Shown: positions 44,136 to 55,361, counted from the first letter of the stretch. The stretch is 64,000 nucleotides of DNA from Haliclona indistincta (GCA_964017065.1 OZ024788.1:11282457-11346456); one strand, 5' to 3'. Made by a program: numbers and translations. Notes: a model not told the origin generated them from the letters alone.

Positions 44136-46130
44136 ACAGATTTAGTAAGCTCTCATCAATATTTATAAACTCTTTCAAGCGGCAGTCATGTTTGGATTTC
44201 ACTGTATACAGAGTTGATGCTCCTTTGTACATGTCATCTCAATGGGCTACTGTCCTACTGATGCAATCAGTAATATCTCAGAAGTTAGATTGGTAGCTTA
44301 GAAGCTTGAACGACTCTTGATACATGAGTTAAAAGCTAGCTTCTTGCGTGACAAAATTGGACAGAGTGGCTATTCTGTAAGGCAGCTACACATTTGCATG
44401 AAACAATTGTTGTGTGTTTTAAACTATAAGGCTCTCAGTAAATCAAGAAGCCTGCCGTTGTGTATGTATGTCGTCAATGCACATTACACGTTGTTTGCTG
44501 CTGGCACCAGTGTTCATAAATCAGCTCAGGCTGACCCCCACATTCATTGAATGTACTAGTTATAATACCTCCTAATGATGGCAATACATCGGCATATTTC
44601 TTGTACAGAAAAGGAAGAATTTCCTACATGAAACAGCAAAGAAATCTTCAACATAATGAATGCACATTTAAAAACCTGTTTGATATGCATATTGGGCAAA
44701 CTAGGAATAAAATCATTCCCAACAAGGTATCCCATCAGAACCCAGTCATCAATAATGGACTCCAGGTCATAAGAAAATTGTAGAGTTTCCTATTGAGAGA
44801 CAACAAAATAACTCAATAAATAAAGATTTTCAACACAAAAATTATGTGGTAGTACCTAGCTTCAATAAAACATGCATCTGATATCTGATACACTCTACAT
44901 AAAATTAATTGATGCGACTCAGGCCCATGCTAGCAGTCCAAGGCTGTGTTTATAGTAATGGCATGAGCGCTTCTTGGCTGTGCGTGTCCTTTTCAAGTGC
45001 CATAATGCTCGAAGAGCATCTCCAGTGGGGCATACAATGAGTTGAAACGAACCCAATTTCAACTAAGTTCAACCCACATATGTAAGGATAGGTGGGACAA
45101 CTTGGAACATGGGGTAACTTGGAACAAAATTCAAACTTGAACCTCATACTTCGTAGACAATTGGACTAGCTTCACACCTAGGTGGTAGAAGGGGCAGAGG
45201 GAAAGGGAGATAGAAGTGCCTTGTATACTCTGCATACGCATGCGAAACTAGCGGTGGAATTCCATTGCTGTCAGTTGTCATCGTAAAATATTGATCAATT
45301 TTTGCTGTTCGTGAGAATCTGATATACATTGGCCAAGTTACCCCACCCTACCTTGTGGTTGGCTAAACCCGGATTCAACTCAGATTCATCAAACTAGGTG
45401 GAATGTGGACACGATCTATCTGAGCTCAACCCGGGTTTGTCTGCGAGTGCAGACATGCCTAAACACAAGAATCCTTCTGTACACATTACAAACAAACACT
45501 CACATTATGAATCAAACATTACCTTGACAGAAGAGAATTCATAATCAATATACTCTCTGAGTATAGAGAGATGAAGAAGGTGGAAAGTCACAGTGTCAGG
45601 AGAAGTTTGTCTTTTAGCCTTCTTTCCAAATTGAAACGGTGTACAATGTCATTGTCTCAAATAATCATGATTATCGTGATAATTACTTTAGCTTATAATT
45701 ATAGTGTCTAAATATGCTTGCAAAGTTGAGAATTTTAGGCACATTTAGAGGCCAAGAGTAAGTATTATAATGCTATCCATTGCAATATCCTGCTACTTAT
45801 TATAGTATGATAATCGTGATAATTTATACATGATAATCGTCTTTCACTTTTTTCAATATCGCCCACCACTAGTAGAGCCTTCACAGAAGTCAGCAGAGGC
45901 AAATTAATAACAATAATGAAAGACGGCTTGCATGCATTTTTTAATGACGCCTACAATTATGTTATTATGTGATTTCACTTCCTGAAAAATACTCGTATTG
46001 CCCACGGTGTGTGAGATATAACCACTGAGCAGTCAGTGCCTTGGCTCTTATGGTGATCACATGGGCTACTTGAGTATGTCTATATTGAGTAATATTTAAG
46101 CAAGTACAGTGTTAATTTGATCATCACAAG
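44136..46130. other. Intergenic, nothing assigned
   Basis: I see no credible coding exon. There are short repeats of 'atgataatcgtgataat' at about 45665-45840 and AT-rich sequence. Confidence 0.4.
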
Positions 46131-46134
46131 CGTT

Positions 46135-46432
46135 GTACAATTTAGGGCTGAAACAAATACTCGTACTATTCGATCGTTTTGACAGTATTTGAATGCTATT
46201 ACACTATTCGAATATTCGTTTAATGACTGTTAGGACAATTTGTAAGCAGTCCAGGGATCAATTCTAAGTCCTGATTGTATGTTGATAGACAGCTTTCAAA
46301 CAGATTTTTTCTTATGCACTGGTTGCTAACTAATTTTATTCCGATAATAGAGTATTCGACTATATTCGATCGTTTTAGCTAGTGACTATTCGAACACTAA
46401 AATGTGGTATTCGTTTCAGCCCTAGTACAATT
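46135..46432. mobile_element. hAT-type MITE with perfect 8-bp target duplication
   Basis: A 282-base element (46143-46424) begins TAGGGCTGAAACAAATAC and ends with GTATTCGTTTCAGCCCTA. It is flanked on both sides by GTACAATT (46135-46142 and 46425-46432). Its internal sequence is AT-rich with inverted 'attcgatcgtttt' motifs. The 8-bp duplication and end sequence point to hAT mobilisation. The exact duplication suggests recent insertion. Confidence 0.92.
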
Positions 46433-46461
46433 GACTACATTTGTGTTATTATTGTGTAGCT

Positions 46462-46876
46462 ATGCAACCAGCCAAACCAATAAAGGGATCAGTGAGGAAA
46501 GCTGACGTGTTTCGTTTGCTAACAGATGATAGCGAGGTTAGTTATTGTAGCCACACCCATAGTCACACATTCATATTCACAATAATTATTGTGTTATGAG
46601 TATGACAGTTTGATGCACATAAATAAAAATCATCTCAAGACATTGTTAGACAAGCATTATGCCTAGACCACGGTTGGAACACAGTATTATTAATTTAAAA
46701 GATTGTATGTGACACCACTCTTTCTCTCTCCCTCCTCCTTCCCTCTCTTTCCCTCGTTCACTCTCCAACTTTCACTCACTCTCTCACTTCCTCACTCTCT
46801 CCCTCAGAATTACACCACTGATGAGAAAGGTGTTCGACTAGCGGCAAGTAGAGCAAGAATAACGCCAGTATACTAA
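46462..46876 (+). CDS. Small two-exon gene or 3' end of a gene
   Basis: Exon 46462-46536 (25 codons, from ATG) with donor GTTAGT, then a CT-rich intron, then exon 46808-46876 ending in TAA. The frame is kept, giving 47 residues: a basic start (MQPAKPIKGSVRKADVFRLL) and a basic end (LAASRARITPVY). A splice acceptor (GTGTAG) lies two bases before the ATG, so these may be the last exons of a longer gene whose earlier exons I cannot find. The hAT MITE sits about 30 bases before the first exon, in the putative upstream intron or promoter. Not recognised. Confidence 0.45.
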
Positions 46877-47154
46877 CACACTCAATTAACTAGTGAACAT
46901 TTACCATTATTAATAGTCCTCCCAAACTGTCATTTTGATTTACTTTTAATGTTTTGTTTATGGTAACTGTGCATCACATGTGTTAACCAGTTTAATTTTA
47001 TGATATTATGATGAATTTTTAAATCCTGGACCTTACTATTAGAAATTGTGATAGGTCTTAGCATTGTGCATCAACTTTATACCTAAATATACCATAGTGA
47101 GTGGACGTCCCCATACAAGGCACAGGTGGTATATTTGCCATATTCCCCACCTTA

Positions 47155-47308
47155 GTGCACACCTCAGTTAACCCATTGAAGAGTGAATTTCTCATATACC
47201 TCCATGGTGGTATATATCGCATAATCCACCATGGAGATTATGCGATATATACCACCATGGTGGTATATGAAAAATACACTCCTCAAGGGGTTAACCAAGA
47301 GGTGTGCC
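47155..47308. repeat. Long hairpin
   Basis: 'gcacacctcagttaaccc', 'catatacctccatggtgg' and 'tatatatcgcataatc' pair with their complements around a short centre 'caccatgg'. Within it CCACCATGGTGG-type words are themselves palindromic. Confidence 0.8.
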
Positions 47309-47674
47309 CCGGTCACGTGACCAGGTTGAGGTTGCACGACAGCATCCTCGGAAAGTTATTCGCCTTGCAACTAGCAGCACCCAGTTGCAAGGCAATGATG
47401 CGCAGAAGTGGCTGAGATTTATAGTGTACAATCATCCTGACACTAGTGGGTATTAAATTGGCAAGCATGTGACAAACCCCGCCCAAGTCATGTTGAATAT
47501 TGCAAGAACAATTTGCGATCGCTCTTTCGCTCTAGAAGCACAAAGCTGTCCAAGTCTTTGCCACACACTCTACTCAGGTACGCGTACACACTTGGGGCCT
47601 CCTCTCAGCCTGTGACTCACCGCTAAATCGAGATCCACGCGAACGCGAGCAAGAAGCGACGCCCACACGCTAAG

Positions 47675-47868
47675 GTATATAACATATGAACCATGGCTTG
47701 TCGGTGTGTATGCCGAATATACCACCCTCGGTCTCGGTCATCGGAAGTTTGCAGCCTCGATAAACCCCTCGCTTCGCTCGGGGTTTATCTCGGCTGCAAA
47801 CTTCCTCTGACCTCGACCTCGGGTGGTATATTCGGCATACACACCTCCAAGCCATGGTTTATATATTA
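47675..47868. repeat. Long hairpin with TCGCTTCGCTCG centre
   Basis: 'tatatAACATATGAACCATGG'-type ends, then 'gtgtatgccgaatataccac', 'cctcggtctcggtcatcgg' and 'gaagtttgcagcc' pair with complements around a 'ccctcgcttcgctcgggg' centre. The arms are about 90 bases with few mismatches. Reading frames on both strands here begin with almost the same residues because of the symmetry. Confidence 0.88.
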
Positions 47869-48036
47869 CTTATACATTTTGAATGAATCAGAGCTCCCAT
47901 CAATGCTCCTGCCAACTCACAGTGTAAGGAAGGAAAGTTCATGACTGATTTTATTGCTGTGTGTTGAATTCATATCAGATAAAAAGTCAGATAAATACAT
48001 CAATGAATCAAAAATGATTGAGTTATTTTCAATACA

Positions 48037-48335
48037 CTATCTGGGTTTGCAATCTCGATTGTAATCTTTTATATTTTGTGCTAATATTCTTCTCTCTAAG
48101 CAGTCCATAATGACAGGGTCATCCTCCATGAAGTACTTGTTGAAGAAAAAGTACGTCGTGTTATGCTTGGTCGCGGCATCGAACATTCGCGGAAGATCAG
48201 GAGTCGTGAGAATGCAAATATAGTGTACGACCTTTCCTGGGCATGATCGATGGTTATTAACTCTCTTAGACCATGTCCAATACTGCTTAGCAACTATCAC
48301 GTTACCGCTAGCACCACCTCTACCTTTAGGGGCCT
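48037..48335 (-). CDS. Last exon of a core-2/I-branching GlcNAc-transferase-like gene
   Basis: A minus-strand exon with acceptor 'ataaattgccag' just before 48335 and a TAG stop at 48037. It encodes about 98 residues. PGKVVHYICILTTPDLPRMF and then FFFNKYFMEDDPVIMDCLE resemble the C-terminal end of GCNT-family glycosyltransferases, where a 'GDLP' segment and an 'NKF....DP..I.CLE' segment occur. These enzymes branch O-glycans in the Golgi (family knowledge). No upstream exon could be found on minus, so the gene is partial or stranded. The call rests on motif resemblance. Confidence 0.45.
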
Positions 48336-48687
48336 CTGGCAATTTATAGAGAGAGGCAAAGAAGTATTCTTCCGGTATCCGAACATTCTAAATAGGTTGG
48401 CAACCTCAATCAAGCATACCGGAGCAATGCCAGCGTCTATGATAATACCTCCTGAAGATGCAGTTCAAGCATTTGAGCGAATGGGTGGAAATCTAACCCT
48501 TTTCAGCCCTTTTGGCGCTGACCCTCTTGTAGATAGAGCAGATCTGGTGGCAGCTCGTGAGGAAGAGTTCACTCGACAAGTGCCTGACTTTAGAGACGTT
48601 TTTCACTCCCTCGTCAATGGAAATGACCATCCATTCCGAGATGGATTTAAGTTGTTTCTCGAACTAACTCAAAGGCTTGCACCTTGA
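48331..48687 (+). CDS. Unknown open frame abutting the GCNT-like exon
   Basis: An open frame that would start as an exon after 'ctctacctttag' (to 48330) and end at TGA 48687, about 118 residues. It includes PPEDAVQAFERMGGNLTLFS and 'REEEFTRQVPDFRDVFHSL'. The composition is protein-like (mixed charged and aromatic). I do not recognise it, and no upstream exon was identified. It overlaps the start of the minus-strand exon by about five bases. Confidence 0.35.
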   Translation, partial: GLWQFIERGKEVFFRYPNILNRLATSIKHTGAMPASMIIPPEDAVQAFERMGGNLTLFSPFGADPLVDRADLVAAREEEFTRQVPDFRDVFHSLVNGNDHPFRDGFKLFLELTQRLAP

Positions 48688-49194
48688 TCTTTTATTATTG
48701 TTTTTTGGGGACAAGCATGACATGTTGCAACTTACAATAAAGGGGCAGTGCATGGTGTATCGATATCCAGGAGGGTGCACACACCCAGTAATTGTTGGTT
48801 ATTAACATTGTGCAAAGTTATGGGCACACTGTGAGTGTTTACATGTAGTATGTAGGGTACATAGCATAAATAATCTATGCTCCAACCACAAAGCTATTAT
48901 GCTTTTGAATATCATTACATAATAAACGAGATAATAGTCTCCATCAATACATGTAGGTTACACCCTTTTGGGAATAAAAATTTGAGCAGATACACCAAAA
49001 AATTCTCATTATGCTTTTTGACCATCTCAAAATTATGGCAGCATAGGCTTAAAGCTGTACTGTACTATGTACCCGGATGGATTAAAGGCAGCTTCGTATA
49101 TTAGATTCAAATTGTTTCATTTTTTAAATCAAATTAATTTTTATTACATTTGAAATACAAGATCAAGGTATGTCAAATCAGTCTGGCTAATTTT

Positions 49195-49358
49195 CTAGTC
49201 TTCGATAACTTTGGACAGTTCAGTGAGTAGGTCATCCATTCCATGCACCCGCAAGGTCTCAGTAAACGCTCTTTGGGCATTGCAATGAGGACAGGCCTTG
49301 GTGAAAGCTTCTAGTCCTTCGAACCACCTGGTAACACAAGTCTCGCAGGCAGGGCATG
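49195..49358 (-). CDS. Possible RING-H2 C-terminal exon
   Basis: On minus, an open segment with CPACETC, VTRWFEGLEAF and ACPHCNAQRAF, then a hydrophilic end and TAG. The spacing 'C..C..W....(n)..CP.C' resembles the second half of RING-H2 fingers, but the first half is not visible. It may be a decayed remnant. Confidence 0.3.
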
Positions 49359-49628
49359 CACATGATCAGATGGGATGGGTAGTTTCACATGCAGGATCAA
49401 TCGTACCTACAGGTGTTGACAGCATTGCAAAGAATAGAGATTTTACACAAAGTAGAAGTAAATTAATATCGCCTGGAAAGAAAATCTCGACGAATTTGAT
49501 TCGTCGATGCCGTACAGCTTGCCAGCGATCCTCATATTGTGGAATAAAGCCTTGGGAATAACTCAGAATACCAAAATATTCTCCATACTAAAATCGACGG
49601 AAGGTCTAATCGCTGAGCTCAGTACACG

Positions 49629-50174
49629 ATGGCTGCGCGAACGCCAACAGCAACGTTCACCAGTGGTAGGAAAAGAGTAGAGCTGGACATCAGGCGTGCC
49701 TACAACACAAAGCAATTCATTCGCATGTTCCAGCTCAAGCCAGATACCATCTTTATGAATGCAGACTCCCTCGATGGCCGTGTTTATCTACCGGACGATG
49801 AAGGGCTGTTCGACTTTCCAAACATGTCTCCTGGTCCGGCCGAGTTTGATACCATTGCTGTAGAAGGAACCTCCCTCGGCGCCCCTGCAAATGGCAAGAC
49901 ACGTACGTCTGAACCTACAACGCCGAATGGTGGAAACTCAAGTCAAAGCAACACCGTGACGGCAACTCCACCTACCTGGTCTGGGTTTCAATCCGTAGTC
50001 CGCCAAACACCATCACAGAAGAAAGCGGCAGCCGCTAGTTTCAGTCTGAAGGTCGTGAGGGCGAACCTCACTCACTTTGAAGGTGATTGTCCTAACTTTG
50101 ACAAGCAAGGAAAAACATGTGTGGAATTGACTGAAGCTACCACAAACATGCAGTATGTGACGTCAGCTGTGTAG
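49629..50174 (+). CDS. Unknown 181-residue protein
   Basis: A single open frame from ATG with good composition. The N-terminal third looks folded (KRVELDIRRAYNTKQFIRMF, then GRVYLPDDEGLFDFPN); the middle is Ser/Thr/Pro/Gly/Asn-rich and probably disordered; the C-terminal part has 'FSLKVVRANLTHFEGDCPNF'. No known domain is recognised. It is followed by a RecQ-like fragment and a transposase-like frame, so it might be part of a transposon gene set, but no such link can be shown. Confidence 0.5.
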   Translation: MAARTPTATFTSGRKRVELDIRRAYNTKQFIRMFQLKPDTIFMNADSLDGRVYLPDDEGLFDFPNMSPGPAEFDTIAVEGTSLGAPANGKTRTSEPTTPNGGNSSQSNTVTATPPTWSGFQSVVRQTPSQKKAAAASFSLKVVRANLTHFEGDCPNFDKQGKTCVELTEATTNMQYVTSAV

Positions 50175-51150
50175 CGCGAATGGGGAGCTGAGTATGTTCA
50201 GTGAGATCCTTACGAGCTACCTAAGCGGCATCCTCTCTACTGTACCCAGACCATAGGACTAAGTATTCTATTTTCTAATATAAGTATAATAATAATTATT
50301 ATACGTGTAGCTACATATGAAAATGGAATCCATCGCAGAGCTTGTATATATGTGTTAAACAACTCACGTTCTCTTTGCCATATTTTACAACTCGTCGCCC
50401 ACATGCTCGCTCCAAAATGTCTGGAAATACAGGTACGTTCATAAAACGCCTTACACATATCCTTTACTATATATTTTCTGCTGCTTAAGGTGATAACCAG
50501 AGACGAACATGGTTAGAATCTTATAGGAAACAAAACTCTTTCCAGTGCTGAAATACTTATCGCACGCTGTCCGTCTGAATTAACAGACAATCCAGAAGAT
50601 CAAAACGTCTCAGAACACACTGCAAAAACAGTGTTGCTTCAACCAGTGCAGTTAATAGGAGCTCACGTAGGGCTGCTACTCGTGGTAGTGTTAAGGTAGA
50701 TTTTGTAGTACATTGTTAAATATTTGCACTGCAGTACTCATCATGGTTACACAAAGGGAAACCACCATAACGAGGCTACTATTTTTGGGTCTAAAAAAGG
50801 AGTTTTTCCAGGCAAGGATCGAGGAAGAGAGATAGAACTAGCAAAATATGATGTAGAATCAGCTGAAGACAGTTCAAAACAGCTTGACTCAGAAGAATGT
50901 GTGTAATATGCATTATACTACACAATTCTGACATTATTTGTACTGCAGACAGATAATTAACTGCTAAACACCGAAGGTCAGGCAACGTGAAAGTCTCACC
51001 TCACAAGATAGTCACTAACAAATCTAATACTCACAAGGCAACCCTTGTAACCAGTGATCGAGTAAATGTGAAGGATAAATGTCTTTCTTACATTTCTGCT
51101 TGATGCTTGCAGGAAGAGGGATTCAGTTTGGAAGAAGAGGAAGGTACGTG
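50175..51150. other. Intergenic, nothing assigned
   Basis: Only short frames without recognisable motifs. A few possible splice signals are present around 51110-51150, before the helicase fragment. Confidence 0.35.
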
Positions 51151-51159
51151 TAATTTATC

Positions 51160-51612
51160 ATGACATTATCTGGTTATGGAGCACTACGGAGTCTTGATGA
51201 TTATTTTCAAGAAAGCGGAAGATGTGGTAGAAGCGGTGATAATGGCAAATCGGTTGTGTATTGGAAGCCATCAAAATGCCCGGCTAGAAAGGAGTTGAGG
51301 ACGACACATGATACTGAACTTATGGCAGTTAGACGCTACTTGGAAAACACTTTAGATAGTCAGCACAAAAGGTTGCTGGCCTATGTTGATCCGATTTGTG
51401 CACAATCGGGTAAAGAACCTTCTCATTGCTGTGATGTTGGGAGTCAGCACAAAAGGTTGCTGGCCTATGTTGATCCGATTTGTGCACAATCGGGTAAAGA
51501 ACCTTCTCATTGCTGTGATGTTGGGAGTCATGTGACTTCCTGGAAAACATCGGATATTAGTCACTCCGCCCTACACAAACACTTGCCAATTGTCAAGCTT
51601 GTGTCAGACTAG
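51160..51612 (+). pseudogene. RecQ-like helicase C-terminal fragment with internal duplication
   Basis: The start contains helicase motif VI (DDYFQESGRCGRSGD) and then 'GKSVVYWKPSKCPARKE', as in RecQ-like enzymes. A zinc-binding-like part follows (LLAYVDPICAQSGKEPSHCC). An 84-base block (51358-51441) is repeated exactly at 51442-51525, keeping the frame, so 28 residues are doubled. The end from 51526 (AGTCATGTGACTTCCTGG) matches the end of the hairpin at 54513-54632. The ATPase motifs upstream are missing, so it is a fragment. RecQ unwinds DNA 3' to 5'; a piece such as this would not. Confidence 0.65.
51358..51525 (+). repeat. Exact 84-bp tandem duplication
   Basis: Two identical units starting AGTCAGCACAAAAGGTTGCT. 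There is no difference between the units, so the duplication is recent or was homogenised. It lies inside the RecQ-like fragment. Confidence 0.95.
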
Positions 51613-52025
51613 GTGAGCTAGCCACAGGTTACAGGCCACGGCTGCAAATCTTAAGCTATGTTTACACGGGACCACCCTGGGCTGGACGCGTGACGAACAT
51701 AGGCAAACACAGTGAGCAGAGTAGTACCAGTAGTGAACTAAGCAGTGATAGCGCTAGTCCTGCTACCAATACCAGCAGTACAGGTTTTTTTGTGAAATGT
51801 TGCTTTAGGTGCCACTAGCAATAAAGCAAGTGGATATAGTAGCAGTAACAGAAAGACAGTAACTCCTCCTAACACTAAGGACACAAATAAAGAAAATTAC
51901 GAGAGGTATTTTAACTGCACAATGGCCGGTCATGTGAATAAAACGTTACAGAATTTAAGGGTGCAGGCCCTAACTACCATTAACTTATGCAGGAATGCAT
52001 GCGGGCGGTACTATGTTAGCCTAGT

Positions 52026-52298
52026 ATGACCACAAATAACATTATTCATAACACTGTGGTAAAAGTGCGCATCAGGGCGCGTAAATACAAATTGCATGCG
52101 CATTTACGTGGTAAATTAGTGGGGAAGCAGCTTTTCACGATGCCTAAACTTAGCAGATTCCATACTAAAGCAAAGAGAGCAAGAGTTACTCGCTGGTGTC
52201 CATACCATGCTTCAGTTGATGATGAAAGTCTTGAAGGTAAACTTATGCAAGAGATAGGTATTAACAAAAATTATGAATACAAAAATAATAGGAACTGA
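52026..52298 (+). CDS. Basic 90-residue open frame, uncertain
   Basis: Starts at ATG and is strongly basic ('KVRIRARKYKLHAHLRGK', 'KLSRFHTKAKRARVTRW'). It overlaps the next frame by 26 bases. It could be a DNA-binding N-terminal part of the transposase-like gene, joined by splicing or a frameshift. Not recognised. Confidence 0.35.
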   Translation: MTTNNIIHNTVVKVRIRARKYKLHAHLRGKLVGKQLFTMPKLSRFHTKAKRARVTRWCPYHASVDDESLEGKLMQEIGINKNYEYKNNRN

Positions 52299-53019
52299 TC
52301 AGCCTTTAGCAGCTGTGGAAACTGAACAGCAGCAGCAGCAACAACAGCCAATGATGCCACAGCAATACTCTGAGAGTCCAGACTTAGATACTGTTGTAGA
52401 GACCAGTATAGGGGATCACTCAGCATTGGTAGTGGAAGCAGCATTGCCATTAGTAGAGCATGTAGAGTCCACATTCATGGTAGAGGTAGCATTGGTAGAG
52501 TCAGCATGTCAAGACACAGTTGCAGCACCATCTATTCCATCTAGAATAGTCACAGCCATACAATGCTTGGGTTTTGACTGCAACGAGAATTCTTTTGACT
52601 TGAATTCATGCATTTCTAATTGCGTACCAGAGCTTTGCACAACAGTCCCACAAGGTTCCGATCCACCGACTATTCAATCGTCAAACAAGTGCTGGGAAAA
52701 GAACTACACAGTTCTATCATTTCTGATGAATGGTCAGCTGTTCGCTGAATACAAAAGAGTTGCTAACATGCTTGGGCTGCCATCTTGTTCCAAAACTCAG
52801 TGGGTAAGGATTGTAAATTGGACCGAGTTACATGTGACACAGTTGGCGGAGTGGTCGTGTGAGCAGGTAAGAAGCCAGATACGTAAACGTGGAGATCATT
52901 ATCAATGGGTTGCATCGTATGATGGGTTTTATGTCAGAGTTCATGCTTCGTCATCCAATAATGGGTCCAGGAAGGGGAAGTTGTATCACTGGACGAAGTG
53001 TACACAATCAAATGATTGA
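52273..53019 (+). CDS. Transposase-like protein fragment
   Basis: 248 residues from ATG. It has a poly-Gln run near residue 20, an acidic middle, then a conserved-looking part: [20 protein letters not shown], '[18 protein letters not shown]' and [11 protein letters not shown] followed by 'SSSNNGSRK'. The last motif resembles the first catalytic-Asp strand of Mutator-like or related DDE transposases, as found in many invertebrate genomes. The rest of the catalytic core is missing, because the frame changes at TGA 53019. The family assignment is tentative. Confidence 0.45.
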   Translation: MNTKIIGTDQPLAAVETEQQQQQQQPMMPQQYSESPDLDTVVETSIGDHSALVVEAALPLVEHVESTFMVEVALVESACQDTVAAPSIPSRIVTAIQCLGFDCNENSFDLNSCISNCVPELCTTVPQGSDPPTIQSSNKCWEKNYTVLSFLMNGQLFAEYKRVANMLGLPSCSKTQWVRIVNWTELHVTQLAEWSCEQVRSQIRKRGDHYQWVASYDGFYVRVHASSSNNGSRKGKLYHWTKCTQSND

Positions 53020-53431
53020 GCGTTTTTTGGAGGGACCTGTACCCAGCTTGTATATCAGTTTACTACATGCTATTTTGGTCATTAGAAGATTTAAATTTAG
53101 TTGATAAAGAGTCAAACACTCATTGACAAGTAACTCGTGTTGGCAGCACCCAAAGCTGATGAATTTTAAAGTTATTGACCGTTCAATAAAAATTAATAAT
53201 TATAATAGAGTCCAGGCGGTGCCTTTGATGTTAAACAGGTAGTTATAAGCCTACTTAGTTTATCACATGCATATGCATGTAAAGGATTTTTTACAGTATT
53301 AATCTTTTACAATAAAATTAATTCAAAAATAACTGTACATGTTGGTACGTAATAAACTTGACGATTTATAAACATGCATTATGCAGCTGCTATAACACAA
53401 AAAGCAAGTTGTAGTTATACTCATACTGTAG

Positions 53432-55361
53432 TTATACTACATAGTTGACATTTCTTATGTATCTTGGGACAAAAAATAGTAATATTATGAAACTAATAAT
53501 AATAACAATAATGATGACGATGACAATGCTTATAGCCACAATAACAACATTAATTTCTTGAAAAGCAGATGGTATCACAGATGAAGTAGGCAATAGTGTT
53601 GTATAAGTATTCAGTGAAGTAGAAGCTTTTTTTACTAATGAATAAGTAAAAAATAATTATGATTAATTTTTGTATAAACGTATGAGTGTTATACATGCAT
53701 GCATGAGTCTAGTTTTACTCACATATCATTGTACTGATATTGATGTTGGTTGAGTGGGTAATAGTGGCCCGAGTCGAAGATGGGGAAATAAAAATGACTG
53801 AAGATGTCAGCAACCCAGTAACTATAATTTATAATAAATTTTAATATTGTGCCTGTTTGTGGCATAATTATACATCCCTACATTATCATTGCCTAGCGGC
53901 AATGATAATTATTTGCTCATAATTACTATTATGAAACATAACAGCTATGTATAATAATTATGCCAATATCTGGGTTCTATCTAGTGGGGTGAAGGAAAAG
54001 ATTCTCTCCCCTCCAACTTCCCCCCAAATTTGCTGACAAATTGACCTCATAATGGAGGTCTAAATTTCAAATTTTCCTTGGAGAGCATATACTCTCAAAC
54101 CATCTTAGCGGGCTGTAGCTAAGCTACAGTCCCATTGGATACTTTCCACCAGTCCTCTCCACACCAAATAAAATCCTAGATAGAATCTTGGTAAATATGC
54201 ACATGTACATTTGTATGGTATATGGATATGTTATACCATGCCTACCTGTGGTGTATCATAAATACATGCATGAAGCAATAACCAGTGGTTATTGCTGAGT
54301 GTATTCATGATACACCATGAGGTAGGCAAGGTATAACTGACTTGTACCATGGCAACCCAAGGCCCACTGATGTTTGCAGGTTTGTATAGTATAAGTAAGG
54401 GCGACTTGCGCACCATGTATAGCTTCCTGGCGAGGTTGACTCACAACTCTCACCCCTTCCTATTTTCTCTCTGGAAGGTAGATCATTTCGATGATCATTT
54501 TTTTGCCCTGTGGGAGTCATGCGACTTCCTGGAAAATATCACAGGATTTCCTGTGGAATAACTGTAAAATATATGATATTCCACAGAAAATCCTGTGGAA
54601 TATCTGATATTTTCCAGGAAGTCACATGACTCATCAGTGGTGTATAGAAAATATACCACTGGCGGTGCTTTTGACAATTAGGCTTCACATGGTACAAGAA
54701 TTAGCATTATACTCAAGCTTGCATGCATTCTTACATTTAAAATCTGCAGACTGCCCAGCTCCAACTTGATTAATAGGTACCACTACAAAATACAAACTTG
54801 ATGTACTAGAATTTACAGACCAATAAAGCATTGTAGTGTCCCCTTCAACTGAAATTGTATCATTCTTCCCATTGTTTGTGTCAATGGAAATGATGGTGAC
54901 ATTGTAGCCCAGTATGGGTACCCCCTCCAGAGTGAAGGGAGGACTCCATGAGATGAGAACGGTAGTGGAGTTGATTAGAGTTGCTGTAAGATCATGTACA
55001 GATCCTAACAGACCTGCAGATTAATTAAGTGCAATGTATATTAACATTCATACCACCAGTCAGCCTATACCTTGTACCATAAGTACTGCTGGTTCACTTG
55101 TAACAGTTGATAATGGATTCAGGCTAATGGCTGTGCAGGTTATGTTCTTTGAAACATCAAAGCTAGATACTGTTACTTGTATAATTGACATGCGAATGTT
55201 ATCTGCTTCATTCACTGTGGTAGATGATATAACAATTCCCATTTCATTACCAATCTGTTCTTCATTTAATTCCCATATCAATGCGTCTGCAGAGCCCGCA
55301 CAATTAAACTCAGCAATTCCGTCAAGTGAAATGTTGACAGATCTTGGAGGAATTGTGATGC
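53432..55361 (-). CDS. Ig-FN3 single-pass receptor, C-terminal exons
   Basis: Four exons read in frame on minus: 55071-55361 (Ig-like), 54735-55013 (FN3), 53723-53821 (stalk, Ser/Thr-rich) and 53634-53432 (stalk, membrane helix, short tail). The Ig exon has AEFNCAGSADALIWELNEEQ and KNITCTAISLNPL, the two Cys expected in an Ig fold. The FN3 exon has VLISWSPPFTLEGVPILGYN. The helix is INVVIVAISIVIVIIIVIII, followed by a basic tail of about 13 residues (FVPRYIRNVNYVV). An exon with the signal peptide must lie upstream of 55361; I could not find it. The large intron holds two hairpins. The short tail suggests an adhesion or co-receptor role (inference). Confidence 0.72.
54230..54337. repeat. Hairpin in a receptor intron
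   Basis: 'gttataccatgcctacctg', 'tggtgtatcat' and 'caataacca' pair with complements. The flanking 'gacttgtaccatggcaacc' (54341-54359) matches the complement of the GGTACAAG end at 54690, and matches 29668-29686. Confidence 0.75.
54513..54632. repeat. Hairpin with AGTCATGTGACTTCC ends
   Basis: 'gagtcatgcgacttcctgga', 'aaatatcacaggatttcctg' and 'tggaata' pair with complements. The end motif AGTCATGTGACTTCC also occurs at 51526 and 55590, which may be ends of related insertions. Confidence 0.75.

Larger units (their letters stand above)
46877..48036. other. Hairpin-rich gene-free stretch
   Basis: Apart from the two long hairpins listed separately, I see no gene here. A (C/G)-richer part at 47300-47640 gives short frames without recognisable features. 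Confidence 0.4.

Noticed and set aside
47670..47944. Two opposite frames beginning with similar residues (about 61 and 83 residues)
   Set aside because: They arise from the symmetry of the hairpin at 47675-47868.
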